Of a stretch of DNA of 64,000 nt, positions 21,258 to 32,273 are shown piece by piece. A model generated the notes under the pieces. The model was given only the letters and a program-made list of their open reading frames with translations, was not told where the DNA came from and did not search any database. How positions within the stretch are numbered: the stretch's first letter is position 1; the number at the start of each line of letters is the position of its first letter. Both the position numbers and the translations under genes were made by a program. Origin of the DNA: Neovahlkampfia damariscottae (Eukaryota; Heterolobosea; Selenaionea; Neovahlkampfiida; Neovahlkampfiidae); assembly GCA_016618085.1 (NCBI GenBank), contig JABLTG010000082.1, positions 22,114 to 86,113 of the forward strand, given 5' to 3'.

Positions 21258-22259
21258 TTATTTATTTTTTTGTAAATCAAACAAAACTTCTGATTTATCC
21301 TTAAAAACTTTTTTTGTTTTTTCAATTTCTTTTTGTATATTATCAATCGAAACCTTCTTCTTTTTAGCATCCCCAATCAATCTACTATTTTCCATTTCAA
21401 TATTTTGAATTCTTTTTTTTAAATTTTCATTCTCTTTCAAAGATTCCTTTGTTTGATACTTCTTCTTTTCAAGTTCCAAGTATTCTTGATTCTTCTTTTG
21501 TAAAATCAAATCTTTCTAAAAAATAATTTGAAACTAAAAAAAAAGCAAATCAAACTTCCAGTGATAATTCATCAATTTTTTGATTCAATATTTTTGATTC
21601 ATTCATTAATTTTTCAATTTTATCTTCAAATTTGATTATTTTTTCATTTTGTTCTTCAATTATTTCTTGTAATTCAAAAACTTGATTTATTCATTCAATT
21701 TTTTTTTTTTACGTTCTTTATTTTTTCTTTCAAAAGTCAATTTTAATTTTTTTAATTCTGGTGATTCTTTCTCTTTGTTTTGATAATATTTATACAATTC
21801 ATTCAATTTTTCTTCATAAATCTTTCTATTTTTTGATTGCAAAACGCTTAATTTTCAAGTTTTAAAAAAAAGTTGATCTACTCAATTTTATTTGATTCTT
21901 CATTTAAATAATCAATCTTGTATTGATAATTTAATATTATTGAGTTTATATTCTCGTTTTCTTTTGAAAATTAGCGAAAAATTTTTTTTCGAAACTTTTT
22001 TGGAATTCTGCAATAATATTGAGTTTTTCATCTCTTAACATCTGAATATTCATCAATTTAACTTCAAAATATCTTTTCTTTCTTTCCAAATCTTCAATTT
22101 TTTCAGTTTCTAAAATTTTCGTTATTTTGAATGATGAGATTTGCCTTTTAATATTTCTGATTCCAGTATTTTTTCTTGGTTTTGAATTATAATCAATTGA
22201 TTTTTTTCTTTTTCTTCAAGAGACGAAAGGTTGTCAAGTTGTTTCAAAATACTTTCCAT
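21258..22259 (-). CDS. Coiled-coil protein (6 exons, one GC-AG intron)
   Basis: Minus-strand exons 22145-22259, 21996-22109, 21882-21960, 21713-21846, 21556-21680 and 21258-21515 join in frame to 274 residues. Introns are 32-40 nt. The first intron (22110-22144) starts with GC instead of GT; reading through it meets a stop. The product is almost entirely a Lys/Glu/Ile-rich coiled coil from end to end with no other domain, so it is likely a structural or tethering protein. Each single exon is short and would be missed alone; consistent phase across five joins supports the model. Two ATTGG boxes (22264-22268, 22281-22285) precede the start. Confidence 0.7.
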
Positions 22260-22370
22260 TCTGATTGGATCAAAGAATTGATTGGACAATGAAAATTAAA
22301 TCGAGATCAATGCAAATTTGCATTATTTCAATCTAATATTTTAAATAAACGTTTATTTGTTCTAATTGGA

Positions 22371-22908
22371 TTATTTTGGAAAAATTTTTATAATTGCATA
22401 CATCAATATGAAAACAACAAATACAATGAATAATAAATAATATTGATTAAAATTTTGATTCAATTTTGATTCATATTTTTTTAATTCTGAGTGATCATCT
22501 AATAAATGTTTCATATTTTCATTTGTTAAATCTTCAACATGATTTATTAAATAATCATCTTCTTTTATTGTATCATTCATCATTTTTGATTTTGATTTTA
22601 ATTCTTCTGCTATTGAACTCAATTCAGTTGTAAAATCATCTTCAATGGAATCTTCATTCATTCCTTCTTCTTCTGCTTCTTCTTCTTGAGTGTATTCATT
22701 TTTTTCAAATAATTTTTCTTTCTTTTCATTTTTTAATTTATTTTGATAAATTATTTTTTTTTCAATAGGTAACTTTTCAATTAAACTTTGAATATCCTTG
22801 TTGTACTTGTTTAAAGTTTGATTTCTTTATTTATTTTACCATTGCTTTATTTTTATGATTTAATAATCTATTTAAATTTATTTCAATTTGTTTTGATGAA
22901 CTCTGCAT
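22371..22908 (-). CDS. USE1: Use1-like ER SNARE (2 exons)
   Basis: Exons 22840-22908 and 22371-22805 give 167 residues across a 34-nt intron. The N-terminus INLNRLLNHKNKAM matches the LNLxRLLxRCExM start of Use1. The C-terminal half has a SNARE-type helix (LSSIAEELKSKSKMMNDTIKEDD) followed by one membrane anchor (YYLLFIVFVVFILMYAII) and a short KIFPK tail. Use1 works with Sec20 and the Dsl1 complex in Golgi-to-ER retrograde fusion. The protein is shorter than animal Use1 in the linker region. A CCAAT box is at 22943-22947. The assignment combines the N-terminal block and topology and is fairly firm. Confidence 0.75.
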
Positions 22909-23089
22909 TTCAACAATAGTTCAAGTGAGTTGATGTGTTGGACCAATTAAAAAAAAGTTTTTAAAAAGACAAACAAGATGCTCAATGAAAGATGTGAGTG
23001 AAAAATTTTGAATTGGTTCCGCCAACAACTTTGAACAAATCAATCAGTTTTGATTTGATTGGTTACAATTTCATCGTTCCACAAGCGCC

Positions 23090-23798
23090 ATGAAGTCGTT
23101 GGTCTTTTTATTTTTGTTTCTGGTGAAAATGAATTGTAGTTGTAACTACAGCTCAAACTCAGTAAAAAATGACTATTACCAACTGTAGATTCCAACTGGT
23201 GGAGATTGTTCTGGACCTTTAGAAAGAACTTTAGCACTACGTCATAATTTTAAAAATTATAATCATGGATGCAATATGAATGAGATTTTAGTTTATAAAG
23301 ATGAAGACATAAACCAACCATTTGTATTTCAATTCAAAATTCATCTTCAAAAAAAAAATAGTGCGCTGAATGTATTCCTGGGATTTCTGGAATGGATGAT
23401 AAATTCAAATCATGCTCTTTAAATGAATATTGTGATGATTATGGAACATGTAGACTCATAAAAACCCACCCTTTATATCAAAAAGATTGTAATTTTGACC
23501 TTGATTTAAAAGAAACTAAATTTGGAATTTGTGGACCATTAAGATGTTATAATAAGAAATGCGTATCATGTATAGACGGAATGATTGACTATTCAGATTT
23601 CAAAATTTGCATTTTTGGAGAGTGGTAAATCGTAGCGCGCAATTTTTTTAAAAAAGTCAAAAAAGGAGTTATAATTCATGGATTTATCAGTTAATCTTTT
23701 CAGATAGATTATATTTTTTAATAATTTTTTTCATAGTTTTATTTTTTTTGTTTATTTCATTTTTAAAAAATTTAATTTTTATTTTAATAAAAAAATAA
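23090..23798 (+). CDS. Cys-rich type I membrane protein (4 exons)
   Basis: Proposed exons 23090-23161, 23189-23323, 23362-23624 and 23657-23798 give 203 residues. There is a signal peptide (MKSLVFLFLFLVKMN), an ectodomain with about 16 Cys residues in short-spaced pairs (CAECIPGISG, CSLNEYC, CGPLRCYNKKCVSC), and a C-terminal membrane segment (LIIFFIVLFFLFISFL). The last exon is inferred because splicing at 23625-23656 replaces an early stop by a further Cys and an anchor. The first intron would be only 27 nt; a 66-nt alternative with donor inside the signal peptide also keeps frame. It may be a surface protein. No family is recognised. ATTGG at 23058-23062. Confidence 0.6.
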
Positions 23799-23802
23799 AT
23801 TT

Positions 23803-24981
23803 TTATGCATCACCTTCAATTTTTGCTTGTTCTAACCAAGTCATAAATGGTTTTCCACCTGTTTTTACTTTTTCAATCTCGGAAGCATCTTTTAAGAATT
23901 TTCCTTTTTTTTTTGGAAACCAATCAACCAATATTGTTTCATCTAAAATTTCTTGGTCATACAAAGATTCTAAAATAATTGAAGTAACTTTTTGTAATTC
24001 TTCATCTTTTGCAATAATTGTTTCTAAATAAGCTAAAACTAATTTTTGAGCCAAAGTAGTTTTTACATAACGATGAAGTATTTTTCCTTTTTTTTTAATT
24101 AAATTTAAAAGATTAGGTGAATCAAATAAAGATTCAAAAAGCAATGAAACAATATCAGATTCTTTCAATTGATAATCTTTTTTAATCTTTTGACAAGCTC
24201 TTAAAAGTTGTTGGTCTGTAGCATTTGGTCTTTTTGATAAATATTCTTGAAATAAATCAACTGGTGAAATTATAATTTCTTCTTCTTCAAAATCTTGTGT
24301 TAAAGTTAAAGTTTTAATTCTATCAGAAAGACCTTCTTCTTCTCTTCTTTGTTTTACCGCTTCTTCAGATAAATCTGTTGACCATTCAAAGTTTTCATTC
24401 AATTGTGCTTGTAAATCAGTTGCTTCTTTAAATTCATCACTTTGTTTTTTTTCAACCATTTCTTGATTTTTACTCTTTGAATTTGAAGGTGGATTTTTAA
24501 CAATATAAGTTGTTAATTTATGTTGTGGATCTGCTTGACCAACATGACCACAAGCTTGACATTTCATAAAAACAGCTCCTTTTTCAATATTGATGACTAA
24601 AAAATATTAAATTTCAAAATTGTTTACTTACTCGTTTCTGGATATTTGCATTTAGCACAAAGAACATATTTATTAACGAAATCAGCAATCATTTCATGAA
24701 CTTTTGAAAGATCAATTTGACCATTAACAACACATCTTTCAGTTGATTCGTTGTAACTATTTTGAGTACCTAAAGAAAAACCAAAAAATTTTGTCATATC
24801 TTGAAAAGTTAATTTTTTATGTATTTTGTTTACATTGTGGTGGTATTTTTAAAGCTTTTGCCATACTGGTCATATTGATAATAACTGTTTTGATACCATT
24901 ACCTTTACCTTCAATTTTAATTTTTGGTACAGGCATTTTATATCTGTAATGGTCATCGACCACACCTCCAATATTCATCAT
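23803..24981 (-). CDS. EIF5: Translation initiation factor eIF5 (3 exons)
   Basis: Minus-strand exons 24834-24981, 24632-24799 and 23803-24596 give 369 residues. The N-terminal domain has [18 protein letters not shown], the GAP-active region of eIF5 (with the invariant Arg near residue 14), then a C4 zinc ribbon (CAKC ... CQAC). The C-terminal half is a W2/HEAT-type domain ending [14 protein letters not shown]. eIF5 promotes GTP hydrolysis by eIF2 on the scanning ribosome. Two ATGs lie side by side; I take the first. The gene ends 4 nt from the end of the convergent membrane-protein gene. The acidic loop EEEEII separates the domains. Confidence 0.93.
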
Positions 24982-25195
24982 CTATAGGTTTTTTTTTCAA
25001 TTTTTTTTTTTTTTTACTTCCGTCATGTTTGTTTGAGTTTTGGTGAAAGACTAATTTGTAATTGGTCGAAAAATGATGCAAATTGGTTGTGCATTTATGA
25101 AAATGAATAAATGAAAAAAAGTTGAAAATATATTAAAAAGTTTCAAAAAACTATAAATTTAACATCCACAAATCAGATTCGTCTTCAATTTCAAA

Positions 25196-26469
25196 ATGTC
25201 TTTTCCACATGACATCACACTGGATGAAACGATGGACGCAATTAAAGGAAGTTCAGATTTTAGAGTATTTAGTTATAAAGAAGGTTTCACTTTCATAAAA
25301 TATCAAACTTCAGACAATTCCACTTTTCCTGATATTTCAAGTGCTCAAGATGAAGAAGAAAAAAGAAAATTTCAAATAAGAAGAGAATGTAGAGGCATTG
25401 GATTTGATAACTTTACTAAAAAGTGCGTTTGTAGAAGATTTCATAAATTCTTCAATATCAATGAAAAAGAAGAAACAAACGTAAAAAAAAAAAAAAAAAT
25501 TAAAACTCCTTTGAAAACACCAGCTAGAAAATATTGATTTTTCAAAGAAATTTTATGCAGTTGAAAAGATTGATGGTTGTTTAATTTCACCAATTTTAAT
25601 GAAAAATGATGAAATTAGATACACTTCAATGTCAGGTTTCACTGAATTGTCTTACAAAATGGAAAAATTCATTGATTACTCAAAGAAAAAAAATAAAACT
25701 CAGTACAATGAATTTTCTGAAAAATGCTTAAAAAATGGAAAAACACCATTATTTGAATGGACAGATCCAGAAGAACCAATAATTATAAAACATCAAAAAC
25801 CAAACTTGATTTTATTGAATATTCGTGATATAAAAACTGGAGAATATACTTCATATGAAGAATTATTAGAATTATCAAAAAAATATACAATTCCAGTTGT
25901 CAAGCGAATTGAAAATTTACCGACCAATGAACATTTATTACTAAAAGAAGTATATCAAAAAAAGTCAATTGAAGGATATGTTATTATCTTTAAAGATGAA
26001 TTTTATAAATGTAAAACTAACTTTTATTCATGTGCTCATGGAATTTCACCAAATGCAAAATTTATAAATGAAAGAGCAATTTTAAAATCAATTGGACTTG
26101 ATGTTATTGATGATGTCGTTTCGACTTTAAATTTTTCAAAACAAAAAAGATATGTTATTCATAAATGGAGAGATGAAATTTATGAAAGAATTGAAACAAA
26201 AGCAAATAAATTAAAAGAACTTGAAAAACTAGATAAAAAAAAATTAAGTGATTTTGATGTAAAATTGATTGATTTTTATAAAAATTCAAATCAAAATTTA
26301 ACTTCAAAACAAGTTATAAAATTATTTATTGTTGATGTGACAATGAACAAAGATTTCAAATTGGAGAAGAAAAATTTTTTGAAATGGTTGGGGATCAAAG
26401 AGATGCCGGCAACTGACAAGTAAGTTATTGTTTGAAAATTAATATCGTTTTAGAAAGTTTAGGAAATAA
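25196..26469 (+). CDS. T4 Rnl1-type RNA ligase (2-3 exons)
   Basis: Exons 25196-25480 and 25524-26419 join across a 43-nt intron; a further small exon 26454-26469 is likely because the donor gtaagt at 26420 and acceptor at 26453 are strong (otherwise the stop is at 26421-26423). The product is about 398 residues. Motifs of covalent nucleotidyltransferases of the Rnl1 family appear in order: RRECRGIGFD, FHKFFNINE, then EKIDGCLI with the catalytic Lys (motif I), MSGF, LFEWTDPE, and a motif IV-like EGYVIIF. Such ligases join 5'-phosphate and 3'-OH RNA ends, for example in tRNA repair. The family is best known from phages, fungi and some viruses. Substrate cannot be read from sequence. Confidence 0.85.
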
Positions 26470-26530
26470 ATTAATTTTTGTGTAAAATTTATTCAATTAT
26501 TTTTTTTTTTTTTTTTTTTAAGTTATAAAT

Positions 26531-27060
26531 TTATGATTCTTCGCACCATTTGTTTTCTTCTCTAATTTTTTCTTCTTCTTCAGGAGTAAAATCGTTTTCA
26601 ATTCCGAACATTTCTCTAATTTGTTCAGGTGACTTTCCTTTAATCATTGAAGCTACTTTAGCACAAGTCAAATCCAAAAGGTCTTTGATGTTAAGATAAT
26701 TAGCTGCCATGATGAGTTCAATCAAAAGACTTTGATCAATTTCCAAGAAGGATTTATCCCATTTTGAAATAACGTCTTCAATTTTTCCTTTAAGAGGTTT
26801 TTCGATTTCGTCAGCTTTGTTGTTATGGTGGTGTTTAATGTATTCAACAACTTTTCCAAGAGCTTTAGATTCTACATTTGGGAGAGGAATGCTTGGACAA
26901 TCATCTTCGTTGTCTTCAAATTTGAATTTTAGTTACAACTAATAATAAAATTACCTTCAAGCATGTCTTTGATAAGTCCTGATTGAAGAACAACATCTCT
27001 TGGTACTTTAACAGTTTGTTCGTCTTTTGAGACTAATTCTACTTGTTTTTCTTCAGACAT
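26531..27060 (-). CDS. SKP1: SKP1 (2 exons)
   Basis: Exons 26955-27060 and 26531-26913 give 162 residues across a 41-nt intron, the standard SKP1 length. The N-terminal BTB/POZ-like fold (VELVSKDEQTVKVPRDVV, SGLIKDML) is followed by the conserved C-terminal F-box-binding helices (LIELIMAANYLNIKDLLDL, FTPEEEEKIREENKWCEE). SKP1 bridges cullin-1 and F-box proteins in SCF ubiquitin ligases. The region after the first helix has a Pro position near residue 140 (KGKSPEQIREMFG) that in Dictyostelium is hydroxylated, here Pro in KSPEQ. Codons are richer in GC than in neighbours, which suggests high expression. Confidence 0.95.
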
Positions 27061-27713
27061 AATAAGTTGAGGTTTTTTTCGGTGTTTAGTGAATGAACGA
27101 ATAAAAAAAATCTAAACTCTTTTATTTGATTGGCGGATCCATCTGATTGGATGGATTAGAGATTTTTTCCGTCTCAACTTCTTTTTCTCACTGAAAAATT
27201 AATTTAAAAATAGAACACTGAATTCCGAGATGAAGTGAACTTGAAACTTCAATTTTCAGATGTAACTGGTGATTTTGTCTCGAATATCGTTGACAGTTCA
27301 GGTTTGCCGTTTAGAAATTCAATTCAACCTGCTTTAGTATGGCATAAGTGAATTTGACTCAAAGGAGTATCACCAAAAGTGTGAAACCACCAAAGGAAGT
27401 ATTAACATTGCTTATTTTTGACAATTAGTCAGGTTAACGAATAAACTTTATCTTAGAGAAGACAATCATTTCAAAATAGTCAACCAACTGTTTGATCACC
27501 AAGAAGTAACTGGTTCGTAGATCGACTGCGACATATTAAATACTGTTTCTTGCCATGATAAACTTGAAAATGAAATAGATTTTTATTTGGAACCATGATA
27601 AACTTGGAATTGAAATAGATTACAAAGATATTTGCGTGTATCTAAATAAAATTATAAAAACTCAATAAAATTTTTCAACCAATTATCTTCATTGCACTTC
27701 TTTGCAAAAAAAA
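27061..27713. other. Gene-poor spacer with CCAAT boxes and a short direct repeat
   Basis: About 650 nt. ATTGG boxes at 27129-27133 and 27146-27150 fit the SKP1 promoter, and CCAAT at 27679-27683 fits the next gene. An open stretch near 27263-27350 could be a gene relic but has no ATG, no clear splice partner and no similarity I recognise. A 28-nt imperfect direct repeat lies at 27553-27580 and 27593-27620. Confidence 0.4.
27553..27620. repeat. Imperfect direct repeat, period 40
   Basis: The sequence ccatgataaacttg plus tgaaatagat occurs at 27553-27580 and again at 27593-27620, differing at a few central bases. It lies in the spacer upstream of the IQ-motif gene. A local tandem duplication is the simplest explanation; no function is implied. 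Confidence 0.6.
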
Positions 27714-30626
27714 ATGTCCAGCAAAACTCCAATGAAAAAAAGAAGTACTCGTCTTCAAAAGAAAAAAGAAGAAGACGAAAAAAATAAATTAGAAGAAGAA
27801 AAAATAGAAGAACAAGAAGAACCAACTTTTAAAACACCAGTCCGCACCAGAAAAAAAAGAAGTGGAGCTCCAAAATTAATAGTCGAACAATTGGAAGAAG
27901 AAGATGGAGAACCAAAATCAAAAAAAAGAAAAACTAAAAAATCAGATTCAGATACAGTTAAAACACCAAAAAGAAATGTAAAGAAACAGTTAGTTGATAC
28001 TCAGATTGCGCTTGAAAAAAAAAATGTTCGTAAAACAAGAAGTTCTATCAGAAATCAAAAAGTTGAAGAAGAAAATGAACAAGAAGAGGAAGGTGATAAT
28101 GATATTACTCGTACAGATATAGATGCAACTACAATTAATGAAGACAACGAAAAAACTATTCTGGAAGAGGATGATTTGGAAGAAACTAAAATTGAAGAAG
28201 ATTCAAATGATAATGATGAAACCATTATTGAAACTCCAAAAATAACTACAAAACAAAAAAAATCAACAAATAAAGAAGAGAAAAAAATTGAAGAAGAAAT
28301 TACTCCAGAAAATACTCTTGAAGAGAATTTAGATGAAAATGGGAAAGAACAAGTGGAAGAAGATGACCATTCAAATAAAACTATTCCTGAAGAACAATTA
28401 GAAAAAGAAATTACAAAAGACTCACAGGAAGAAGAGACTATTGATAATAGTTCAGTTGAAGATGTAAATATATCAAAAGATGAACCTAGAAGTGAATCTG
28501 TTCAAATAGAAACCGAATCAAAAGATGAAGAAGAATTGATTCAAAAATCCAAAGAAACAGATGATTTTGATAATGAATCGACAATTGAAAACTCAGTTGA
28601 AGAAAATTCTTCAATACAAGATAAAGTTGAAAATGATATTCTGAAAGAAAAAGAAGAATTGGAGACTCAAGAAGAACTAAAAGAAAATGAAAAGATTGAT
28701 GTAACTGAACAAGAAGAATTGATTCAAGAAAAACCTACTGAAGAAATAATTGAGGAAAATGAAGATAAAAAAGTTGTTGATCAGATCACTGAAACAGAAT
28801 TGATTGAAGAAAAAGAAAAAATTGAACCAGAAGAATTATTACAAATACCAACTGGAGAAGAAAAAAATAAATTAGAAAAAGAACAAATGAAACAAGTAGA
28901 AGAAAAAGAACCAACTGGAGAAGAAGAAGAAAATAAAATGGAAGGAACTATAGAAGAAAAACCAATTGAAGAAGAAAAAAAACAAATATCAATTGAAGAA
29001 AAAATAGATCAAGAACTATTTGAAGAAAATGGTAAAATTGAAGAAAATGAACAACAAGACAAAATCGAAGAAGAAATTAAACAACAAACAGAAGAAGAAT
29101 CTCTAGTTGAAGAAAATCAAGAAGAAAAAGAGGAAATAGATGACAAAGAAAGATCACAAGAAACAATAAAAGAAGAACACCAAAACAATGTTTCATCAGA
29201 GGAAAAAGATCAAATGGACATTGAAGAAAATGATTTTTTGGAAAAACAATTACTACATGAAAAAGAACAAAAAGAAAACAAAGCATGTTTCAAAATTACA
29301 AATTTCTTTAAAGAAATTCAAGGAACATTAACAATGAAAGAAATTGAACTCAATGACAACTCACTCATAATTCAAAACTTTTTCAGAGATTCAGCAATTT
29401 TACGTCGTTTTGGAGTTGTTAGATCTACAATTTCTTCTGTTATAAAAATTCAAAACATTGCAAGAACATTCTTGGCAAAAAAAGAAATAAAAAAAAGACA
29501 AATTGAAAAAAAACAAATTTTAAGATTAATATCAATTATTAGAAGCCAAATTATTATTAATTCACTTTTAAAATTCAAAGAATCAGTATTAACTATTCAA
29601 ACTATTGGAAGAAGTTTCTTAGTTCACAAAGAATTGAAAGAACTGAAGAATGAATATGAATTGAAATGTATAAATCTTATTCAAACGAACTGCAGAAGTT
29701 ATTTGGCTCAAAAATCATTAAAACAATTAATTAAACAAGAAAAAGAAAGAAAATATAATGAGTTATTATTTCAATCTTCAACTATTATTCAATCTGCTTC
29801 AAAGGGATACTTACAAAGAAAAAAATTAGAAAATCAATTAAAATTAATTATTCGTCTTCAATGTTTCCTGAGAAAAAAATGGGCAAAAAGAGAATTAACA
29901 AAAAGAGAATTAGAAAAAGAAGAAGAATTAAAAAAAAAAGAAAAAAGTCTTTTTGATTTTCAATCTTATTGGGGTTCAATCAAAGATTATGGTTATTCTT
30001 TTCTATTTGGAAATAAAAAAGAACAAGAAGAATTAGAAATTAAAAAGAAATTTGAAGATCGAAAAAAACGTTTAGAATTATCAAATCAAGGTCTTTCAAC
30101 ACCATATAAATATAAGGAAAGAATTTCAAAGAAACAAGTTGAATTGAATTTAATTGAAAAAGAAACTAAAATTTTGAGAGAAAGAAAAGAAGGAATTCTG
30201 AAATTTGATTCAGATATTAGATTTTTAGCAGTACCACCTAAAAAAACACCAACACTTTTTGACGAACAACCTTTGATTGATGAGTCATCTTTTAGAACTT
30301 TTTCAACACCAAGAAGAACCAATCAGAAACTTAGGAAATATAGAAATGTTCCAAATGACTTTAGACAAGAAAGAGAAAAAAAAAGAATATTTGAAAGTAA
30401 TAATTCAATTGATGATTTTGAATTTCCTGTTACTCCAATACCAAAAAAAAGAAAATTACCACAAAATTTTGAAGATTCAATAAATAAGAAAATGAAAACG
30501 GAAAATAGACCACCAAAATATCCTCAAGAAGTTGATGATGTTATTATCAAAAAACCAATACCAATGAGAAGAAAACAAAAAAAACAATCATTGATGGATG
30601 ATACATTGATTGAAGAGGAAGAATAA
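27714..30626 (+). CDS. Acidic protein with IQ motifs and basic C-terminus
   Basis: 970 residues, single exon. The ATG at 27714 is used; the frame begins 12 nt earlier at a TTG. Residues about 1-90 are basic with several TP sites (KTPMKKRS, FKTPVRTRKKR). Residues 90-530 are extremely Glu-rich and surely disordered. Residues about 550-740 hold about six IQ-like motifs (VIKIQNIARTFLAKKE, VLTIQTIGRSFLVHKE, NLIQTNCRSYLAQK, IIQSASKGYLQRKK, LQCFLRKKW), the calmodulin or light-chain binding helices seen in ASPM and myosins. The C-terminus is basic with SP/TP sites. It could be a spindle or centrosomal scaffold; this is inference from layout alone. Confidence 0.75.
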   Translation: MSSKTPMKKRSTRLQKKKEEDEKNKLEEEKIEEQEEPTFKTPVRTRKKRSGAPKLIVEQLEEEDGEPKSKKRKTKKSDSDTVKTPKRNVKKQLVDTQIALEKKNVRKTRSSIRNQKVEEENEQEEEGDNDITRTDIDATTINEDNEKTILEEDDLEETKIEEDSNDNDETIIETPKITTKQKKSTNKEEKKIEEEITPENTLEENLDENGKEQVEEDDHSNKTIPEEQLEKEITKDSQEEETIDNSSVEDVNISKDEPRSESVQIETESKDEEELIQKSKETDDFDNESTIENSVEENSSIQDKVENDILKEKEELETQEELKENEKIDVTEQEELIQEKPTEEIIEENEDKKVVDQITETELIEEKEKIEPEELLQIPTGEEKNKLEKEQMKQVEEKEPTGEEEENKMEGTIEEKPIEEEKKQISIEEKIDQELFEENGKIEENEQQDKIEEEIKQQTEEESLVEENQEEKEEIDDKERSQETIKEEHQNNVSSEEKDQMDIEENDFLEKQLLHEKEQKENKACFKITNFFKEIQGTLTMKEIELNDNSLIIQNFFRDSAILRRFGVVRSTISSVIKIQNIARTFLAKKEIKKRQIEKKQILRLISIIRSQIIINSLLKFKESVLTIQTIGRSFLVHKELKELKNEYELKCINLIQTNCRSYLAQKSLKQLIKQEKERKYNELLFQSSTIIQSASKGYLQRKKLENQLKLIIRLQCFLRKKWAKRELTKRELEKEEELKKKEKSLFDFQSYWGSIKDYGYSFLFGNKKEQEELEIKKKFEDRKKRLELSNQGLSTPYKYKERISKKQVELNLIEKETKILRERKEGILKFDSDIRFLAVPPKKTPTLFDEQPLIDESSFRTFSTPRRTNQKLRKYRNVPNDFRQEREKKRIFESNNSIDDFEFPVTPIPKKRKLPQNFEDSINKKMKTENRPPKYPQEVDDVIIKKPIPMRRKQKKQSLMDDTLIEEEE

Positions 30627-30843
30627 AACAGTATATGTGTTGTTGTGGTAAATTTTTAACATTAAAGAAAAGAATAAATTTTTTGAAGGATTGATGAATT
30701 CAAATTTTTTTTTTTGATCGACCAGAAAGGAAAGTGAAAAATTTTAGAATTAGAATCTATTGATTAACCAATTATTATATTTTCAACTCCGAAAAACTGT
30801 CCAATCAATTCATTTAGAACTTTTGTCAAAGAGTGTAAAAGTG

Positions 30844-32273
30844 ATGGATGAGGTTGTGGGAGAAATAAATTTTGATGATTTGATTAAAAAAGCAAGACAT
30901 CCTTCAACTGGAGTGATGATGAAGAATAGAAATGGATGGTTTTCAACTGCTGAATTGACATTTATTCATTCAGATTTTTCAGACTGGATTCAAAAAAATT
31001 ATAAAGTGAAAAATGAAGATGCAAACAAGATCATTTTAAAATTAAACTCTGAACAAAAAATCATACCAAAATCCACCACCATAGATTCTACAACTTTGTT
31101 CACTTTTTCAAAGAAAATACAAATTACTATTGGTTTGTTATTTTACAAAAATTAAAAACTTTCAAAAGTTGGAGGGGGTTTAGGTGGATGTAAAATTGCA
31201 ATTGAATTGTTTAAATCACAACTTTATGAAATAACTTTAATTTCTGAAAATGATTTTGTTGATTTTCTACCAAATGTTCCAAAATTATTTGGAAACAAAG
31301 AAGAAGCAATCAACACTGTTAGAAAATCATATAAAGAAGTAAATCAAAAAATTATTCATTTCAAAAGATTTTCAAGGGTAAAATCAATGTTATCATTCAA
31401 AAGGTAACGAAAATTGAAAAAGAAGAAATTCAATTTTCTGATGGAACTTTTTTTAATAATTTTGATATTGTGGTTTTGTCTTTAGGATCACATTATGATT
31501 TGAATTCGATCATAAAATTGGATCAAAATGATCAAAAGACTCCAGAAAATATTGTCTCTTGTTTGAATTCAAAACAAATTCTCAAAACTAAAATTGAAAA
31601 TGAAAAAATCAAAGACATTGTTGTTATTGGAGCAGGTCCTGCTGGTATTGAAATATTCAGTGAATTGTGTTATTATCATAAAGATAAGAATATCACATTG
31701 ATAAATTCAAGAGATAAGTTTTTAGAATCAATGAGTGTTGATTTGCATGATGAAATTACTTCTTTCTTTTCAAATTTTAAAAATGGAATTGTTTTGCATG
31801 ACGAAAGAGTTCAAGAGATTAATAAAAATGAAATCATCACCAAAACGAAAAAATTGGATTATGATTTAATTCTAGTTTGCACTGGAAATTCACCAAATAC
31901 AGAATGTCTCAAAAATGGAAATTTAAAAGACATCTTGGATTCAAAAAATTTCGTTAAAGTGAATGAATATTTACAAGCTGAAAACAATAATAATATATTT
32001 GTCATTGGAGATATAACTAATATTCAAGAACAGAAGATGTATGCAATTGCAATCAAACATGGATTAGTTGTTGGTGAAAATATCAAATCGATGTTTGAAA
32101 AAAAACCATTGAAGAAACATAAATTGATTAAAAAAGGTGTTAATTTGACATTTGGACCGGAGAAAAGACTTTTGGTGAAAGATGGGAAAATTAAGATCAA
32201 TTTGAGTTCATCAATATGGAGGCCAGTAATATCGACAATGGAATCATTGAAACTGTATACGTTAGGTCTTTAG
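30844..32273 (+). CDS. DEP domain fused to AIFM2/FSP1-like oxidoreductase (3 exons)
   Basis: Exons 30844-31132, 31169-31338 and 31368-32273 join in frame to 454 residues (introns 36 and 29 nt). Residues about 8-95 resemble a DEP domain (ARHPSTGVMMKNRNGWFST, DFSDWIQKNY). From residue 93 a two-dinucleotide-binding flavoprotein begins: IVGGGLGGCKIAIEL (FAD site), VVIGAGPAGIEIFSEL (NADH site), FVIGDITN (second FAD motif). The order and the C-terminal AGLHA-like IAIKHGLVVGENI resemble AIFM2/FSP1, an NAD(P)H-quinone oxidoreductase that protects membranes from lipid peroxidation. A DEP domain may replace the N-myristoyl anchor of animal FSP1. Splice sites were chosen by frame and motif continuity. 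Confidence 0.8.

Noticed and set aside
27263-27350. Possible pseudogene fragment in the SKP1 spacer
   Set aside because: Thirty open codons without start, splice partner or similarity are not enough in this sequence.
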